Source: Rs1 sp038900335 (lineage in GTDB: Bacteria; Pseudomonadota; Gammaproteobacteria; Pseudomonadales; Balneatricaceae). From it: DNA of 64,000 nucleotides. The stretch is from positions 124,001 through 188,000 of the forward strand of contig JBBMRB010000001.1 in NCBI GenBank assembly GCA_038900335.1. Direction: 5' to 3'. The notes beneath the pieces are model-generated. The model saw only the letters and a list, made by a program, of their open reading frames with translations, was not told where the DNA came from and made no database searches. A program made the position numbers and the translations under genes. Below, piece by piece: positions 35,927-44,234 of this stretch. How positions within the stretch are numbered: the stretch's first letter is position 1; the number at the start of each line of letters is the position of its first letter.

Positions 35927-37093
35927 ATGACCCAAATTACTAACAATAGTGAATTACATAAATTAATGCGTGGATGGCGCCGTGATCTTCATGCTCATCC
36001 TGAAACGGCCTATGAAGAACACCGTACCGCTGCCATAGTAGCTGATTTGTTAACGAGCTTTGGCCTGCAAGTGACCACTGGTATGGCGGTCACAGGTGTC
36101 GTTGGTACTTTGCAAGGCAAGCATGCGGGCACTAAATCGATTGCGCTGCGTGCAGATATGGATGCACTTAATTTGCAAGAGCTCAATGAGTTTGCACATC
36201 GCTCTAAACATGCTGGTAAAATGCACGGTTGTGGTCATGATGGCCATACCACAATGTTATTAGGCGCGGCTAAATACCTAGCTGAAAATCGAGATTTTAG
36301 CGGTACAGTGGTCTTTATTTTCCAGCCTGCAGAAGAGGGAGAGGCAGGTGCTAAAGTGATGTGCGATGAAGGCTTATTTGCAAAGTTCGATGTGGATGCA
36401 GTGTATGGTATGCATAATTGGCCAGGTTTAGATGAAGGTAAGTTTGCGGTACATAATAAAGCGGTGATGGCATCTATGGATATTTTTGATATCACGCTTT
36501 ACGGCCAAGGCTGTCACGCCGGTATGCCACACTTAGGTATTGACCCTATCATCGCTTCAACTGAGCTTGTAGGTGCATTACAGTCGGTGATTAGCCGTGA
36601 ATTAGACCCTTTAAAATCAGGTGTGGTTAGTGTCACTAAAATTCATGGTGGCCAAGCGTATAATGTAATTCCAGATAGCGTGACTATCTCAGGTACTTGT
36701 CGGGCGTTTTCTCTACAGGTACAAGATCAAATAGAAGCGGCGATAAGACAGCGTGTTAATGGCATTTGTGAAACCTATGGTGTTAGCGCTAAGATTGATT
36801 ATCACAGACGAGCACCGTGTACACAAAACCATCCTCTGCAATCAGCTATTTGCACCGATGTGACTCGCGCATTAGTGGGTGATGATAATGTGGTTTTAGA
36901 TATGGCGCCAAGCATGGGCGCAGAAGATTTTGCCTTTATGCTGTTAGAAAAACCAGGAGCTTATATTTGGTTAGGTAATGGTGCTATTGAAAACGGTAAA
37001 GGTTTACATAACCCTCACTATGATTTTAATGACGATGTCTTGCCATTAGGTGCTAGTTTTTGGGTGGCATTGGTTGAAAATCAATTAGTGTAA
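35927..37093 (+). CDS. M20D-family amidohydrolase (hippurate hydrolase-like)
   Basis: 388 aa zinc-type peptidase of the HipO/AmaA group that removes acyl groups from amino acids. Metal ligands sit in HGCGHDGH (100-107) and QPAEEGEAGA, with more in GMHNWPG and the NPHYDFND end. The dimerisation insertion has GCHAGMPHLGIDPI. Substrates could be hippurate, N-acetyl or N-acyl amino acids, or indole-acetyl conjugates. Single gene with its own terminator. Confidence 0.9.
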   Translation: MTQITNNSELHKLMRGWRRDLHAHPETAYEEHRTAAIVADLLTSFGLQVTTGMAVTGVVGTLQGKHAGTKSIALRADMDALNLQELNEFAHRSKHAGKMHGCGHDGHTTMLLGAAKYLAENRDFSGTVVFIFQPAEEGEAGAKVMCDEGLFAKFDVDAVYGMHNWPGLDEGKFAVHNKAVMASMDIFDITLYGQGCHAGMPHLGIDPIIASTELVGALQSVISRELDPLKSGVVSVTKIHGGQAYNVIPDSVTISGTCRAFSLQVQDQIEAAIRQRVNGICETYGVSAKIDYHRRAPCTQNHPLQSAICTDVTRALVGDDNVVLDMAPSMGAEDFAFMLLEKPGAYIWLGNGAIENGKGLHNPHYDFNDDVLPLGASFWVALVENQLV

Positions 37094-37125
37094 TTGTTTA
37101 GCGACAATATGTTTAGCGACAATAC

Positions 37126-37163
37126 AAGCATCGCTCTTTATCAATTTAAAAGAGCGGTGCTTT
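37126..37163 (+). terminator. Terminator of the amidohydrolase gene
   Basis: AAGCATCGCTCTTT pairs with AAAGAGCGGTGCTT (one G·U) around a short A+T loop. 33 bases after the stop codon. It could also serve the convergent gene ending at 37210. Confidence 0.75.
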
Positions 37164-37209
37164 ACTTCATTGTATTTGCTGTATTTAGTTTAGTGGGATT
37201 AGCTAATGA

Positions 37210-37656
37210 TTAACCACAAGGGTAGTTTTGCGTTAAAGAGCTAAACAGTATCTCTTTTAGCGGCTTTGTCGCTAGTTGCGATATATCGATCGATTTTGCT
37301 AAGTTAGATGCCACTTCCTTTCTGCTATCTTTATGAGCAATACAAAATTGATGACTATCATCATCTAGTTTAGATGAAATGCGTGTTCTATAGACACGTT
37401 TTTCAAACTCACTTTGGGTGTTGCTATTGTCGATCACCGCAGCGGGTTTAACAGCACCTTCCTCTGCGAATATAAGTGCATCTATAAAGCCATCAATATA
37501 GAGCTTACAGGCATTAATTTCGCTTTTGTCGCTACCTTGTTGGTAGGCAGTACAAGAGGCAATAATATCTGATTTGTAATCTGCAAATACAGCATTTGAA
37601 CTCAGTGCTAGTGTCAGCGCTATGATACTTATCTTTGCTTTATTAAATATTGTCAT
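37210..37656 (-). CDS. Small secreted protein, Rap1a/Tai-like
   Basis: 148 aa with a clear signal peptide (cleavage after SNAVFA, ~26). The mature part has four cysteines (near 35, 50, 105, 147), presumably two disulfides, and the pattern ACKLYIDGFIDALIFA resembles the Rap1a/Tai domain of type VI secretion immunity proteins. No effector or T6SS gene is near, so the role is open. GGAAAG lies 6 bases before the ATG. Single gene. Confidence 0.65.
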   Translation of the reverse strand: MTIFNKAKISIIALTLALSSNAVFADYKSDIIASCTAYQQGSDKSEINACKLYIDGFIDALIFAEEGAVKPAAVIDNSNTQSEFEKRVYRTRISSKLDDDSHQFCIAHKDSRKEVASNLAKSIDISQLATKPLKEILFSSLTQNYPCG

Positions 37657-38018
37657 ATTCTTTCCTTTAGAGCTGTTAGATTCAAGCTCAACTCGTTTTG
37701 AGGGTTTTGCTATTAATCATGCACCTGCAATGACTCATATCAAAAGAGCTAAGCAGGTATAAATGGCAGCTTAAAACACCATTCTAGGCGCTAGCTAAAA
37801 AGCTATTAGCCATAACTAAGACAGTGGCGGTTATGGCAACTAAAATGATATCTGCGTTGGTGCCTAATACTTTGCGACATATGAAAATTCCTTTTTAATA
37901 GGTGAGTTAGTTATAGCTAAATTAGCTTGCTAACAAAAGTCGATTGTTGTTGTCTTATTAGCAACTTATAGTTGTTAACAAATAAGTGCTAGATAAATGG
38001 ATTTTGAGGAGAGCTAAT
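37657..38018. promoter_or_regulatory. Divergent region with LysR-type dyad
   Basis: 360 bases between divergent genes. At 37958-37978, TTAGCAACT-TAT-AGTTGTTAA is a 9 bp dyad with one mismatch and the spacing of a T-N11-A LysR box, 40 bases before the regulator start. It is a likely autoregulation site. AGCTAAATTAGCT at 37915-37927 is a second, smaller dyad. Confidence 0.4.
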
Positions 38019-38927
38019 ATGACAAAGTTAAATTACCATCACTTACATTATTTTTATATCATCGCGACTCAGGGCTCTATTGCCAGGGCATCTAAGGTAT
38101 TACATATAACCCCGCAGACCCTTAGCGCCCAACTGAGTTTATTAGAAGAGCAATTAGGCCATTGTTTGTTCGATAGAAAAGGTAAACGATTACAGCTCAA
38201 TGATATTGGCCACATTACCTTAAATTACGCAAAAGAGATTTTTGGCCTAGGAGACGAGCTAATCCATTCGTTAAATAATCACTGTACAGCGGCGACGTTT
38301 CGCTTTTCCATTGGGGTGACAGATGTAATTGCTAAAGTGTTCTCGCTAAATTTTCTAAAAGCCGTTTATACAATGGATAGCAATATAAAACTGATTTGTA
38401 AGGAGACTAGCTTAGAGGTGTTACTAGGGGAGCTGGCAACTAACAAGCTAGATGCTATCCTCAGTGATACGCCGTTGCCAGCGGGCTCACCGTTAAAAGC
38501 CTACAGTCATTTATTAGGTAAATGTGGTATGAGCTTTTTTGCTCATGCTGAGCAAGCTGATAGGTTGCGTGCTAATTTTCCACAATCATTAAATGATGAA
38601 GCATTTTTCCTTGCCGGTGATGGCACAAGCCAGCAATTAAGCGTGTTGTCATGGTTTGAAAAACTGCATATTTCACCAAAAATTATCGGCGAGTTTGATG
38701 ATTCAATGTTATCTAAATATTTTGGCCAAGCAGGCTACGGCGTATTTTGTGCCCCTACTATTATTGAAAATCATGTGATTGAGCAATTTGGCGTCTCGTT
38801 AATTGGTAAAAGGATAGATATTACCGAACACTACTACCTTATTTCACCAAAGCGTAAAGTGAAACATCCAGCGGTGCAGCATCTATTAAATGAAGGGCGT
38901 ACTCTGTTTGAAAAACCAATGGATTAG
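38019..38927 (+). CDS. NhaR-like LysR-family regulator
   Basis: 302 aa from ATG 38019 (GAGGAGA 6 bases upstream); the track to 37986 adds 11 unsupported residues. LNYHHLHYFYIIATQGSIARASKVLHITPQTLSAQLSLLEEQLGHCLFDRKGKRLQLNDIG matches the NhaR subgroup, which in E. coli senses Na+/alkaline stress. No nhaA antiporter gene is present here. It is convergent with the urate cluster (110 bases), so it is probably not its regulator, though that cannot be excluded. Confidence 0.85.
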   Translation: MTKLNYHHLHYFYIIATQGSIARASKVLHITPQTLSAQLSLLEEQLGHCLFDRKGKRLQLNDIGHITLNYAKEIFGLGDELIHSLNNHCTAATFRFSIGVTDVIAKVFSLNFLKAVYTMDSNIKLICKETSLEVLLGELATNKLDAILSDTPLPAGSPLKAYSHLLGKCGMSFFAHAEQADRLRANFPQSLNDEAFFLAGDGTSQQLSVLSWFEKLHISPKIIGEFDDSMLSKYFGQAGYGVFCAPTIIENHVIEQFGVSLIGKRIDITEHYYLISPKRKVKHPAVQHLLNEGRTLFEKPMD

Positions 38928-39036
38928 CGCGTGGATCCAAATGAAGGTCTGTAACAGCAGTGCCTGGCAAAGCGCCAGTGATATCACTAGCAAGATGGCG
39001 TCAAGTTCAGCACCATCTTGTTAGCTTTAAAGAGTA

Positions 39037-40326
39037 TTATTGGCTAATCATTGCGCCTTGTTTGATCCATAAACCTAGTAAATTGCGCTCCTGCATGGTC
39101 ATTTTAGTGATGTTGGCTAATGGCATCACTTGTGAGGCCACAGATTGCAAGTAAATGCGCTCCGCATTTTGCTGTACTTGTTCAGCACTATCAAACATCA
39201 CACCGCCAGGTGGCGCTGAAAACATAGAGCTAGTCGGCTGCGCTGCATGACAACTATGACAGCGCTGTTCAATGATACTAGCTACTTGGCTGTAACTTAC
39301 ACCGCCGCTTGTTGTGTCAGTGCTATCAACTGTCTGATGATCACTACTGGCGCTAGCATCAGTATCAGTGCTTTTTGTTACTTGCTCAGCTGCACTTGGC
39401 GTCGTGGCACTAGCAGCACCTTGATAAGGCTTGTTGCTAGGGGCTACGACAAAAGCTAAGCAGATCATTGCTAAAGCGGCAAAGGGGATGGCCCAGACAA
39501 ACTTTTGATTTAGATGACGCGTGTTAAAATAGTGGCGAACAATAATACTTAATACCGCTAATACTGCCAGCACTGCCCAGTTGTATTGATGACCATAGGT
39601 ACTTGGGAAGTGATTGCTGATCATGATGAACAATATAGGTAGTGTGAAGTAGTTATTGTGTCTTGAGCGTAATAAAGCTTTAGCGGGTATCGATGGATCA
39701 GGCATCTTTTGCTCAGCCAGTGAGGCGACCATTTTTCGCTGACCAGGCATGATAATAAAAAAGACATTACCCACCATAATACTACCGATGATAGCGCCCA
39801 CATGAATAAATGCCCCACGACCGCTGAATATGCTAGATAACCCCCAAGCTGCTGCGACTAACAGTAAAAACAAAATGACAGCAAGTAAGGTAGGTTTAGT
39901 GCCTAAGATAGAGTCACACAATAGCGTGTAGACAACCCAGGCAATGACAATGCTGGCCAGGCCTATAGCGATAGCTTGAAATGATGATAAGTCAGAGCCA
40001 GGTGCAATAAGATAAGCTTGGGCATTAAGATAGTAGACAACAGCGAGCAATGCCATACCCGATAACCAAGTGGTGTAGGCTTCCCATTTAAACCAATGCA
40101 GCTTTTCAGGCATTTGTTCAGGGGCTAGTTTATATTTTTCTAAATGATAAATACCACCGCCGTGTATCGCCCATAAATCACCTGCTAGGCCTGCTTTAGG
40201 GGTGCGTCTGTCTAAATGGTTTTCTAACCAGACGAAATAAAACGAAGCGCCTATCCAAGCCACTCCGGTAATCATATGCACCCAGCGAATCACTAAGCTG
40301 AGCCATTCTGTATAATGGGGATCCAT
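39037..40326 (-). CDS. puuD: Urate hydroxylase PuuD (membrane cytochrome c type)
   Basis: 429 aa. Eight hydrophobic segments in the N-terminal ~310 residues, a low-complexity linker (~310-345, rich in S, T, D and A), then a c-type cytochrome with C356-HS-C359-H360. PuuD oxidises urate to 5-hydroxyisourate, passing electrons to the respiratory chain instead of making H2O2. AGGAGG lies 5-6 bases before the ATG. It is the last gene of the puuE-uraD-alc-allA-puuD run. Confidence 0.95.
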   Translation of the reverse strand: MDPHYTEWLSLVIRWVHMITGVAWIGASFYFVWLENHLDRRTPKAGLAGDLWAIHGGGIYHLEKYKLAPEQMPEKLHWFKWEAYTTWLSGMALLAVVYYLNAQAYLIAPGSDLSSFQAIAIGLASIVIAWVVYTLLCDSILGTKPTLLAVILFLLLVAAAWGLSSIFSGRGAFIHVGAIIGSIMVGNVFFIIMPGQRKMVASLAEQKMPDPSIPAKALLRSRHNNYFTLPILFIMISNHFPSTYGHQYNWAVLAVLAVLSIIVRHYFNTRHLNQKFVWAIPFAALAMICLAFVVAPSNKPYQGAASATTPSAAEQVTKSTDTDASASSDHQTVDSTDTTSGGVSYSQVASIIEQRCHSCHAAQPTSSMFSAPPGGVMFDSAEQVQQNAERIYLQSVASQVMPLANITKMTMQERNLLGLWIKQGAMISQ

Positions 40327-40347
40327 TATATCCTCCTAAATATGTTA

Positions 40348-40851
40348 TTAGTCTAGCGCTAAAATAGCTTGTGATTGTTCAGGGTAGAAATGCTCATCAC
40401 AATTATTGCCGGCACCTAGACGATCAACAACTAAAAAATCATCTTGTTGCGCACAACATAATATAGGGTGATGCCACACCCCTTGATGATAATTAATTCC
40501 CTGTTTGCCGTTGCTAATAAATGCCTTTATTTGATGTGTTTGCGGTGGCTCGCCAGCTTTAGCCACCAAAATTAAAAACGGATTTTGTTTTAATGGTATA
40601 AACGCTTGGCTGCCTTTTGGATGGCGCTCCATCATAGTGATTTTTAAGGGCATGCTTAAGCTATTAGTGCGAAAAATACTAATGATCGCTTGATCATCTT
40701 TAGATGATAACTGCACTTGCGCCAAATTGTGATAGCGCTGTGTGTTGTTGTTATTGATCATAAAAAAATCGCTACCATCTGTTTCAATGACATCACCAAA
40801 ATCGGCAAATGCATCTTTTGTTAATGGCTCTGCTTTGATAATCAACGCCAT
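40348..40851 (-). CDS. allA: Ureidoglycolate lyase AllA
   Basis: 167 aa cupin-like enzyme that splits ureidoglycolate to glyoxylate and urea. FGDVIETDGSDFFMINNNNTQRYHNLA, MMERHPKGSQAFIPL and GVWHHPILCC are family signatures. Its ATG shares one base with the alc stop (TAATG), so the two are translationally coupled. This is the last reaction of allantoin breakdown here. Confidence 0.94.
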   Translation of the reverse strand: MALIIKAEPLTKDAFADFGDVIETDGSDFFMINNNNTQRYHNLAQVQLSSKDDQAIISIFRTNSLSMPLKITMMERHPKGSQAFIPLKQNPFLILVAKAGEPPQTHQIKAFISNGKQGINYHQGVWHHPILCCAQQDDFLVVDRLGAGNNCDEHFYPEQSQAILALD

Positions 40852-41870
40852 TAGCTTGTTGCCCCAGATGGCTTGCCAAATAAACGTAACCTGCTGATAC
40901 CGCCGTCAGGGAAAATATTAACCTTGATATGGGTGATTGCTTGGTGTGTTGCTATCTCGGTGCTAAATTCATGTTCACTATGCATCGCTAATTTTTGTGC
41001 TGGCAGTAGCTCTTGCCAAAATAAGCTCTGAGTTTCAATTTGATCGTCCGTGCCGCCTTTAACATAGGCGCCTTGAATAGAGCAGCTATCGGGGTAATTA
41101 CCCTTAAAGTGTAAGGTGTCGACAACAATTCGCTCTATTTGACCCGCGTTAGCAAGGGCAATAATGACCCAATCATTACCTGGTGTGCGACGACGTGCTG
41201 TCTCCCAGCCATCACCCATATTGATGGCGCGACCAGGGTTTAATAAATTACGCATTTGGCCATAGTGTTCATCTGAGCAAGCTAGTGCGCGCGCACCATT
41301 TAAAGCGCTCGCTAAATCGATAGATTGCGTGTTATCAACGCTGGACCAATCGATATAGGGAATACCGTATACTCTTAACCTTGCGATACCGCCATCAGGG
41401 TAAATGTTAAGGCGCAAGTGACTGTAGGGATGATCATTATCGATGTGATGAAAATGATGCGAGTCACCTGACAAATTAACGGCTGGCAATAATTCGACCC
41501 ATTCAGTGTTTTCATCGGGCTCGCTATCAGCGCAATAACAAGCTTCTAAAGAGGCAGAAGGGGGGTAGTTACCGGTAAAGAAAGAGGTATCAATTTCAAC
41601 GCCTTTAATACTGCCGGCAACGCCTAAGCGGATGATTGCGTGATCGTAACCTTCAAAGCGTTTGCGCCTTGACTCCCAACCATCCATCCACTTGCCATTG
41701 TCATCAAATACGCCTTCTTTCCAAATAGCAGGCTGTGCTGCCAGCATGCGATCAGCAGCAGCAAACCAATCATCAGAGACGCTAATCACTTTAGCGCCAA
41801 GGCGTGCATCTGCTAAGTTAACGTATTTAAGAAAATCATAATTATTAGTGTGTTCTGTTTTATCACTCAT
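40851..41870 (-). CDS. alc: Allantoicase
   Basis: 339 aa made of two related jelly-roll domains, each with the block W-E-[ST]-R-R (WESRRKRFEGYDHAIIRLG and WETARRRTPGNDWVIIALA) and a matching FPDGGISRLR / YPDGGIARLRVYG segment. It hydrolyses allantoate to ureidoglycolate and urea. Coupled to allA. With allA present, nitrogen leaves this route partly as urea; no urease genes are in the window. Confidence 0.95.
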   Translation of the reverse strand: MSDKTEHTNNYDFLKYVNLADARLGAKVISVSDDWFAAADRMLAAQPAIWKEGVFDDNGKWMDGWESRRKRFEGYDHAIIRLGVAGSIKGVEIDTSFFTGNYPPSASLEACYCADSEPDENTEWVELLPAVNLSGDSHHFHHIDNDHPYSHLRLNIYPDGGIARLRVYGIPYIDWSSVDNTQSIDLASALNGARALACSDEHYGQMRNLLNPGRAINMGDGWETARRRTPGNDWVIIALANAGQIERIVVDTLHFKGNYPDSCSIQGAYVKGGTDDQIETQSLFWQELLPAQKLAMHSEHEFSTEIATHQAITHIKVNIFPDGGISRLRLFGKPSGATS

Positions 41871-41884
41871 TTGTCGGCTGCTCT

Positions 41885-42400
41885 TTATAATTCATTTAAA
41901 CGAAATAAAGCGATTTTATTGATTTCGCAAATCGCCTGCTCAAATTCTTCACTGATACTGTTGTCGATACGCTGTGTAAAAGCGGACAGAATTAACGCTT
42001 TTTTACTGCCTTTTACCGCCATAATAAAAGGAAAATTAAATTTCTCTTTATATTGACGATTAAGCTGGCTAAACAGCTCAAACTCTTGCGCTGTGCACTG
42101 ATCAATACCTGCTCCGGCTTGCTCGTTAGTGGAGGCTGCGGTTAACGTGCCTTCAATGGCGGCTTTACCTGCTAAATCAGGGTGGGCATTAATAAGGTTT
42201 AGCTTTTGATCTTTACTCGCCTTAGCTAACACCCCTTGCATACTGGTGTGTAACACATCAATGTCATCGTGTTGCTCACTAATACCTAAGGCAAAGGTTT
42301 GTTCAGCCACCCAAGCTGAGTGCTCATATATATCTGCAAAGGTAGCAATAAAGGCTGATTTTGACATATTACTAGGGGTGCAAGTTTTAAAATGTGCCAT
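41885..42400 (-). CDS. uraD: OHCU decarboxylase UraD
   Basis: 171 aa helical enzyme that decarboxylates 2-oxo-4-hydroxy-4-carboxy-5-ureidoimidazoline to S-allantoin. Signatures: YEHSAWVAEQ, LINAHPDLAGKAA and NEQAGAGIDQCTAQEFELFSQLNRQYKEKFNFPFI. The catalytic histidine is in HPDL. AGGAA is 8 bases before the ATG. It sits between puuE and alc, 11 and 14 bases apart. Confidence 0.95.
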   Translation of the reverse strand: MAHFKTCTPSNMSKSAFIATFADIYEHSAWVAEQTFALGISEQHDDIDVLHTSMQGVLAKASKDQKLNLINAHPDLAGKAAIEGTLTAASTNEQAGAGIDQCTAQEFELFSQLNRQYKEKFNFPFIMAVKGSKKALILSAFTQRIDNSISEEFEQAICEINKIALFRLNEL

Positions 42401-42411
42401 CTGTATTGTTC

Positions 42412-43338
42412 CTAATGACTTGTCGAATCTAAAGAGAAAGGGTGTTCTTTATGCCAGTGTCTGGCAATATCGATACGACGGGTGATCCACACATCTTGAT
42501 GAGAGCTAACATAGGCGATAAAACGCTCTAGCGCTGCAATTCTGCCAGGCCTGCCCACTAAGCGACAATGTAAGCCTACAGACATCATTTTAGGGCTGTG
42601 CTCACCTTCTGCATAAAGGGTATCAAAACTATCTTTTAAATATTGATAGAACTGCTCGCCACTGTTAAAACCCTGTTGCGTAGCAAAACGCATATCATTG
42701 ATATCTAAGGTATAGGGAATGACGAGGTGGCCTTTACCATTATTATTAAGCCAGTAAGGTAAATCGTCATCATAGGCATCACTATCGTATAAAAAACCGC
42801 CTTCTTGCATGACGAGTGGGCGGGTATTGGTGCTGTTTCTACCAGTGTACCAACCTAGTGGGCGCTCACCGGTAATTTGCTTAATAATAGCGATTGCTTT
42901 ATCTAAATGTGCTTGCTCTTCATCGATATCCATATTTTGATAATCGATCCAGCGATAGCCATGGCTACATATTTCATGGCCGGCTTGCGCCATGGCTTTA
43001 GCGACTTCGGGATAGCGCTCAATCGCCATCGCGACTGCGAATACGGTGACGTTAATTTGATATTTGGCAAAGAGTCTTAATAAGCGCCAAACACCTGCTT
43101 TACTGCCGTATTCATAGCACGACTCCATGTTTAGATTACGCTGGTAAGCTAATGGAGTTGCACCTGGCATTTCCGATAAAAAGGCTTCAGATTCATTGTC
43201 GCCATGTAATAGGCATCTCTCACCACCTTCTTCGTAATTAAGTACAAAAGATATCGCAATTTTGGCGTTGTTTGGCCACTTAGGGTCAATTGAATCAGGG
43301 CCATAGCCGATTAAATCTCTTGGGTAACTATCTGACAT
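42412..43338 (-). CDS. puuE: Allantoinase PuuE (polysaccharide-deacetylase fold)
   Basis: 308 aa. The NodB-like fold and the start YPRDLIGYGPDSIDPKWPNNAKIAISFVLNYEEGGE are diagnostic of the metal-independent allantoinase PuuE, which opens the allantoin ring to allantoate. HGYRWIDYQ and the WYTGRNS block are kept. GGAG is 7 bases before the ATG. First gene of the five-gene minus-strand operon, divergent from uraH. Confidence 0.95.
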   Translation of the reverse strand: MSDSYPRDLIGYGPDSIDPKWPNNAKIAISFVLNYEEGGERCLLHGDNESEAFLSEMPGATPLAYQRNLNMESCYEYGSKAGVWRLLRLFAKYQINVTVFAVAMAIERYPEVAKAMAQAGHEICSHGYRWIDYQNMDIDEEQAHLDKAIAIIKQITGERPLGWYTGRNSTNTRPLVMQEGGFLYDSDAYDDDLPYWLNNNGKGHLVIPYTLDINDMRFATQQGFNSGEQFYQYLKDSFDTLYAEGEHSPKMMSVGLHCRLVGRPGRIAALERFIAYVSSHQDVWITRRIDIARHWHKEHPFSLDSTSH

Positions 43339-43671
43339 TTAGTGCTCCGGTGTACTTGTTAGCAATTAAACCATGGTTAGGTATCTATTAATGACAGTCA
43401 GTATACTGTTATATGAAAATGCCTATATTTTGTATATCAACTTTAGCATGTTAAAAGTGACTAAAATATTAACAACTAAATTTGTCATTATCAGCGTTGT
43501 CACTGGCATGATTTTAGCTTATATATCAGCACAAGGTGATTATGTTGTGAATTGCCAAGTGTAAAAGTTATCTAAATATATACAATTTACAATAATATTG
43601 TATACAATTTTTTTAATTGTATGCTTTAATCTTAAAATCTTATCGCAAATATTCAACATAAAGGGGGCAAT
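43339..43671. promoter_or_regulatory. Divergent puuE/uraH promoter region with GntR-type palindrome
   Basis: A perfect 12-base palindrome ATTGTATACAAT (43597-43608) is flanked by related half sites tatacaattt (43578-43587) and aattgtatg (43615-43623). The form TNGT…ACNA fits FadR-type GntR regulators, common controllers of urate and allantoin genes. No regulator gene of that type is in the window. The position, 64-75 bases before uraH, suggests control of uraH and possibly of puuE. Confidence 0.5.
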
Positions 43672-44028
43672 ATGGCACACGGTTATTTAACCACACATAT
43701 ATTAGATACAGCGAATGGCTGCCCAGCGGCGAACGTTACTATTGAGTTATATAAGCTTGGATCATCGCGTCAATTATTAGTAACAACAATCACCAATAGC
43801 GATGGTAGAACAGATAAGCCACTACTTGATAAAAGCCAATTTAGCACTGGCCGCTACGAGTTGGTTTTTTATGTCGCTGAGTATTTCAGTGCTAAAGGGA
43901 CGCAAACTGATCCCATACCTTTTTTAGATGAGGTCGTACTGCGCTTTGGTATTGCACAAGGTGAAGAGCACTATCATGTGCCATTGCTGGTATCGCCTTA
44001 TAGTTATTCTACTTACAGAGGAAGTTAA
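43672..44028 (+). CDS. uraH: 5-hydroxyisourate hydrolase UraH (transthyretin-like)
   Basis: 118 aa with all family hallmarks: the HILD motif near the N-terminus (TTHILDTANGCPA), GRTD, and the C-terminal YRGS. It hydrolyses 5-hydroxyisourate, the PuuD product, to OHCU. AAAGGGGGC lies before the ATG. No signal peptide, hence cytoplasmic. Followed by the purine permease gene 206 bases on. Confidence 0.96.
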   Translation: MAHGYLTTHILDTANGCPAANVTIELYKLGSSRQLLVTTITNSDGRTDKPLLDKSQFSTGRYELVFYVAEYFSAKGTQTDPIPFLDEVVLRFGIAQGEEHYHVPLLVSPYSYSTYRGS

Positions 44029-44167
44029 TTACTGACAAAACGGCTAGGCATGCACTAACAATAGCAATAACAATAAAAAATTATTTCAAATTCATTATGT
44101 GACTCATTGAGATGGTTATTTAACAATATATTAAATATATCTCTTGGCATAAATAATGCTTTTCTTA

Positions 44168-44213
44168 GATGAGTTCATAGGGTTGCCTGAGTAGCTGGCA
44201 GGGAGTCTTCATC
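44168..44213 (+). ncRNA. Candidate structured 5' leader of the purine permease (possible xanthine/urate riboswitch)
   Basis: Outer stem GATGA/TCATC (44168-44172 with 44209-44213) encloses an asymmetric internal loop (gttcataggg / ggagtc) and an inner TGCC/GGCA hairpin (44084+100 to 44200). The element ends 22 bases before the permease start, near AAGGAAGGT. The size, hairpin-with-internal-loop shape and gene context fit the NMT1-type xanthine riboswitch class, but I cannot confirm its consensus from memory. Confidence 0.3.
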
Positions 44214-44234
44214 ATTATAAAAAGGAAGGTATGT

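Noticed and set aside
43373..43564. 63-codon hydrophobic frame upstream of uraH
   Set aside because: It overlaps the divergent promoter region and lacks a ribosome site; hydrophobicity comes from A+T-rich DNA.
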